Source: Flammeovirgaceae bacterium UBA2338 | GTDB taxonomy: Bacteria > Bacteroidota > Bacteroidia > Cytophagales > Cyclobacteriaceae | Assembly (NCBI GenBank): GCA_002344795.1 | Contig: DDUM01000068.1 | Span: 69,784-103,865, forward strand | Reading direction: 5' to 3' | DNA length: 34,082 nt | Part shown: positions 32,752 through 34,082 of the stretch, piece after piece | Layout: each line of letters begins with the position of its first letter | Numbering within the stretch: the first letter of the stretch is position 1 | Notes under the pieces: generated by a model | What the model was told of the DNA's origin: nothing | What the model saw: the letters and a program-made list of their open reading frames with translations, nothing else | Databases searched by the model: none | Translations under genes and position numbers: made by a program

Positions 32752-33432
32752 ATGAACTATATAGTAAATGAGGAGTTTGAAAAGAGCTTTGGCTTTACTG
32801 TTAATTCACAAAATATTTTATCCTCTGTAGTTGATGTAAATGATTTTCTATCTTCATTACCTCCAAACTTATATAACAGCATTGACTTTAAGACTATGGG
32901 CTCTATGATTGGTGCTGTATTCTGTGGTTACCTGGTAAATAATATTCAAGATGCAATCGTAAATCCCATTGAGAAGGGGCATCCAGACATTATTCCCACC
33001 ACTGCTAAACATGAGCCTGAGGTCGTACTTAGAAACTTCCCACATGGCTTAGAAATAAAAGGAACAATTGGTAATGTTACGACTGGCGCAAACCTGAGAG
33101 CTGGTGTTCCTCGTATTAATTCTCTTACTGGAATAACATGGCAAGCTCACCATAGAGAAGTAAATCATCTTCTTGGTATCATCTGGGATTTTGCTAATGT
33201 CAGAGAATCGTTTACATTTCCAGCAATTACAGGAGCATTCTTTTCTGAAACATTAACAGTTGAAGATTGGGGCAAAATCTCTGGAACAACTGGAAGAAAT
33301 ACAAAAGTGTGTGGTCTTCGCAAGAGTGGCAAAAATAAGCTGGGTGCAGGGTGGGTACTTCTTTATGATAGTGAGCAGTATATAACCAAGTACACTCGTT
33401 TCCTAGATATTCCAAACCTAAATCAACCTTAA
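32752..33432 (+). CDS. Predicted type II restriction endonuclease
   Basis: A 226-aa soluble protein, 1 nt after the controller gene. A PD-(D/E)XK-like active site is visible: NPIEKGHPDIIP with P78-D79, then LEIKGT with E101 and K103. The C-terminal half (GITWQAHHREVNHLLGIIWD, about residues 128-147, and an RKSGKNKLGAGWVLLY stretch) has no motif I recognise. The size fits a homodimeric type II enzyme. Its recognition sequence is not predictable by eye. The cognate methyltransferase is convergent and overlaps its 3' end by 15 nt. Confidence 0.72.
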   Translation: MNYIVNEEFEKSFGFTVNSQNILSSVVDVNDFLSSLPPNLYNSIDFKTMGSMIGAVFCGYLVNNIQDAIVNPIEKGHPDIIPTTAKHEPEVVLRNFPHGLEIKGTIGNVTTGANLRAGVPRINSLTGITWQAHHREVNHLLGIIWDFANVRESFTFPAITGAFFSETLTVEDWGKISGTTGRNTKVCGLRKSGKNKLGAGWVLLYDSEQYITKYTRFLDIPNLNQP

Positions 33433-34082
33433 TTGTTCTAATACTGGAACATCGCTTTTATAGAACATTACCTCTTTGCTGCTTTTTCCTGCTACTCCCT
33501 TCAGTTCAATTAATGTTTTAAACGGAAGGTAATCACCATTGCTCCCCTCACAAAAAATTATTTCACCTTTTCTATCTAATGCCCATGTTGCTAAGGCTTC
33601 ATAATCAATCAATTTACTGCTTTGCTTATACCCCATTCCAGCCTCTCCCTTGTATGGAGGGTCAATAAACCAAGTGGCTTCAATGTCCGGAGCTAATGTG
33701 TAATCACCAGTTATTATCTCCCAATGTTTAACCTTATGAAGATTCTCCGCAAAAATCCTTCTGCTAATTTCCCAGTTTCGCTCTAAGACAGGTGTAACTT
33801 TTATTGTCTTAAAATGAAATGCCATTTTTGTCGCTGCATGAACGATATGGAGGAATTCGGAACTTTTATCTCCAACCTTCAAATCTGGTAAATTCTTAAT
33901 CTCCTCAATTGTAGCTTGATTAATTAACCAATCCCAAATACCTGCAACCTTTTCATCCTTTTCAATCAGTATTACCCTCTTTTTCCAGTTATTGCCAAAA
34001 AGTGAATATGCAGCTGAACCAGCAAATGGCTCAATAATCGCATCATAATTTGGTGATGGATAGTACCTTGCTATTTGCTTTT
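33418..34082 (-). CDS. DNA N6-adenine methyltransferase of the R-M system (partial, N-terminus beyond window)
   Basis: This frame runs from its TAG stop (33418-33420) to the right edge, over 220 codons, with the true start outside. Motif I EPFAGSAAYS lies early (about residues 18-27 of the visible part), then motif IV DPPY in TWFIDPPYKGEAGMGY. The order of motif I before motif IV, and DPPY, suit an N6-adenine methyltransferase. It protects the host from the adjacent endonuclease. The gene is convergent with the endonuclease and overlaps it by 15 nt. A shorter TTG start at 33882 would delete motif I, so it is not the real start. Confidence 0.8.
   Translation of the reverse strand, partial: KQIARYYPSPNYDAIIEPFAGSAAYSLFGNNWKKRVILIEKDEKVAGIWDWLINQATIEEIKNLPDLKVGDKSSEFLHIVHAATKMAFHFKTIKVTPVLERNWEISRRIFAENLHKVKHWEIITGDYTLAPDIEATWFIDPPYKGEAGMGYKQSSKLIDYEALATWALDRKGEIIFCEGSNGDYLPFKTLIELKGVAGKSSKEVMFYKSDVPVLEQLRLI

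Noticed and set aside
1..34082. CRISPR array or insertion sequence
   Set aside because: No regularly spaced repeat series and no transposase gene were seen. The only recombinase is the tyrosine integrase.

Overview
The window is from a Bacteroidota chromosome, most likely the Cytophagales branch. The evidence is a gliding-motility/T9SS type B C-terminal domain protein at 28162-30831, a CTnDOT-style conjugation gene set (traE/F/G/I/J/K, mobA/B/C, rteC), a Bacteroidota-type tyrosine integrase, a TAnnTTTG-like -7 element, and almost no Shine-Dalgarno sequences. These are inferences from protein motifs; no database search was run.

Two parts are visible. Positions 1 to about 27228 are the integrase-proximal part of an integrative and conjugative element (ICE). 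It sits at the 3' end of an intact tRNA-Lys(TTT) gene (27229-27301, minus strand). The other ICE end lies beyond the left edge, because the window opens inside traK. Positions 27302-34082 look like host chromosome: a TPR/SH3 membrane protein, a large T9SS-type secreted protein and rlmD, followed by a controller-regulated type II restriction-modification cluster that is cut by the right edge.

ICE layout from left to right: (i) a type IV secretion operon on the minus strand (7642 down to 1), in the order membrane protein, TraE, TraF, TraG, three tandem TraI-like proteins, TraJ, TraK. This follows the VirB2-3-4-5-6-8 order. (ii) A cargo block at 7643-16556 that looks like a defence island: an HEPN/RES-type protein, an 877-aa DNA adenine methyltransferase with a 173-aa partner of unknown function, a DUF2971 protein, an AbiE toxin-antitoxin pair, a small XRE regulator and one orphan. 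(iii) A mobilisation module at 16557-21449: RteC-like protein, VirD4-type coupling protein, MOBP relaxase, relaxosome accessory protein, a candidate oriT, and an excisionase-like HTH protein. (iv) A second small cargo and regulatory block at 21565-25539: three unknown proteins (one possibly RteC-related), a membrane-anchored LuxR-type regulator, and a GNAT acetyltransferase. (v) The integrase and a repeat-rich candidate attachment region next to the tRNA.

The mobilisation proteins would nick and carry the DNA to the coupling ATPase, and the Tra proteins would build the channel. The integrase and HTH protein would handle integration and excision, and the cargo would protect or stabilise the host-element pair. 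The least explained items are the methyltransferase plus 173-aa pair, the three-gene cluster at 21565-23846, a palindromic element lying in frame inside traG, a decayed tRNA-Lys 5' fragment beside the intact tRNA, and a strong inverted repeat over the promoter of the restriction-modification controller gene. No intergenic stretch exceeds 300 bases.
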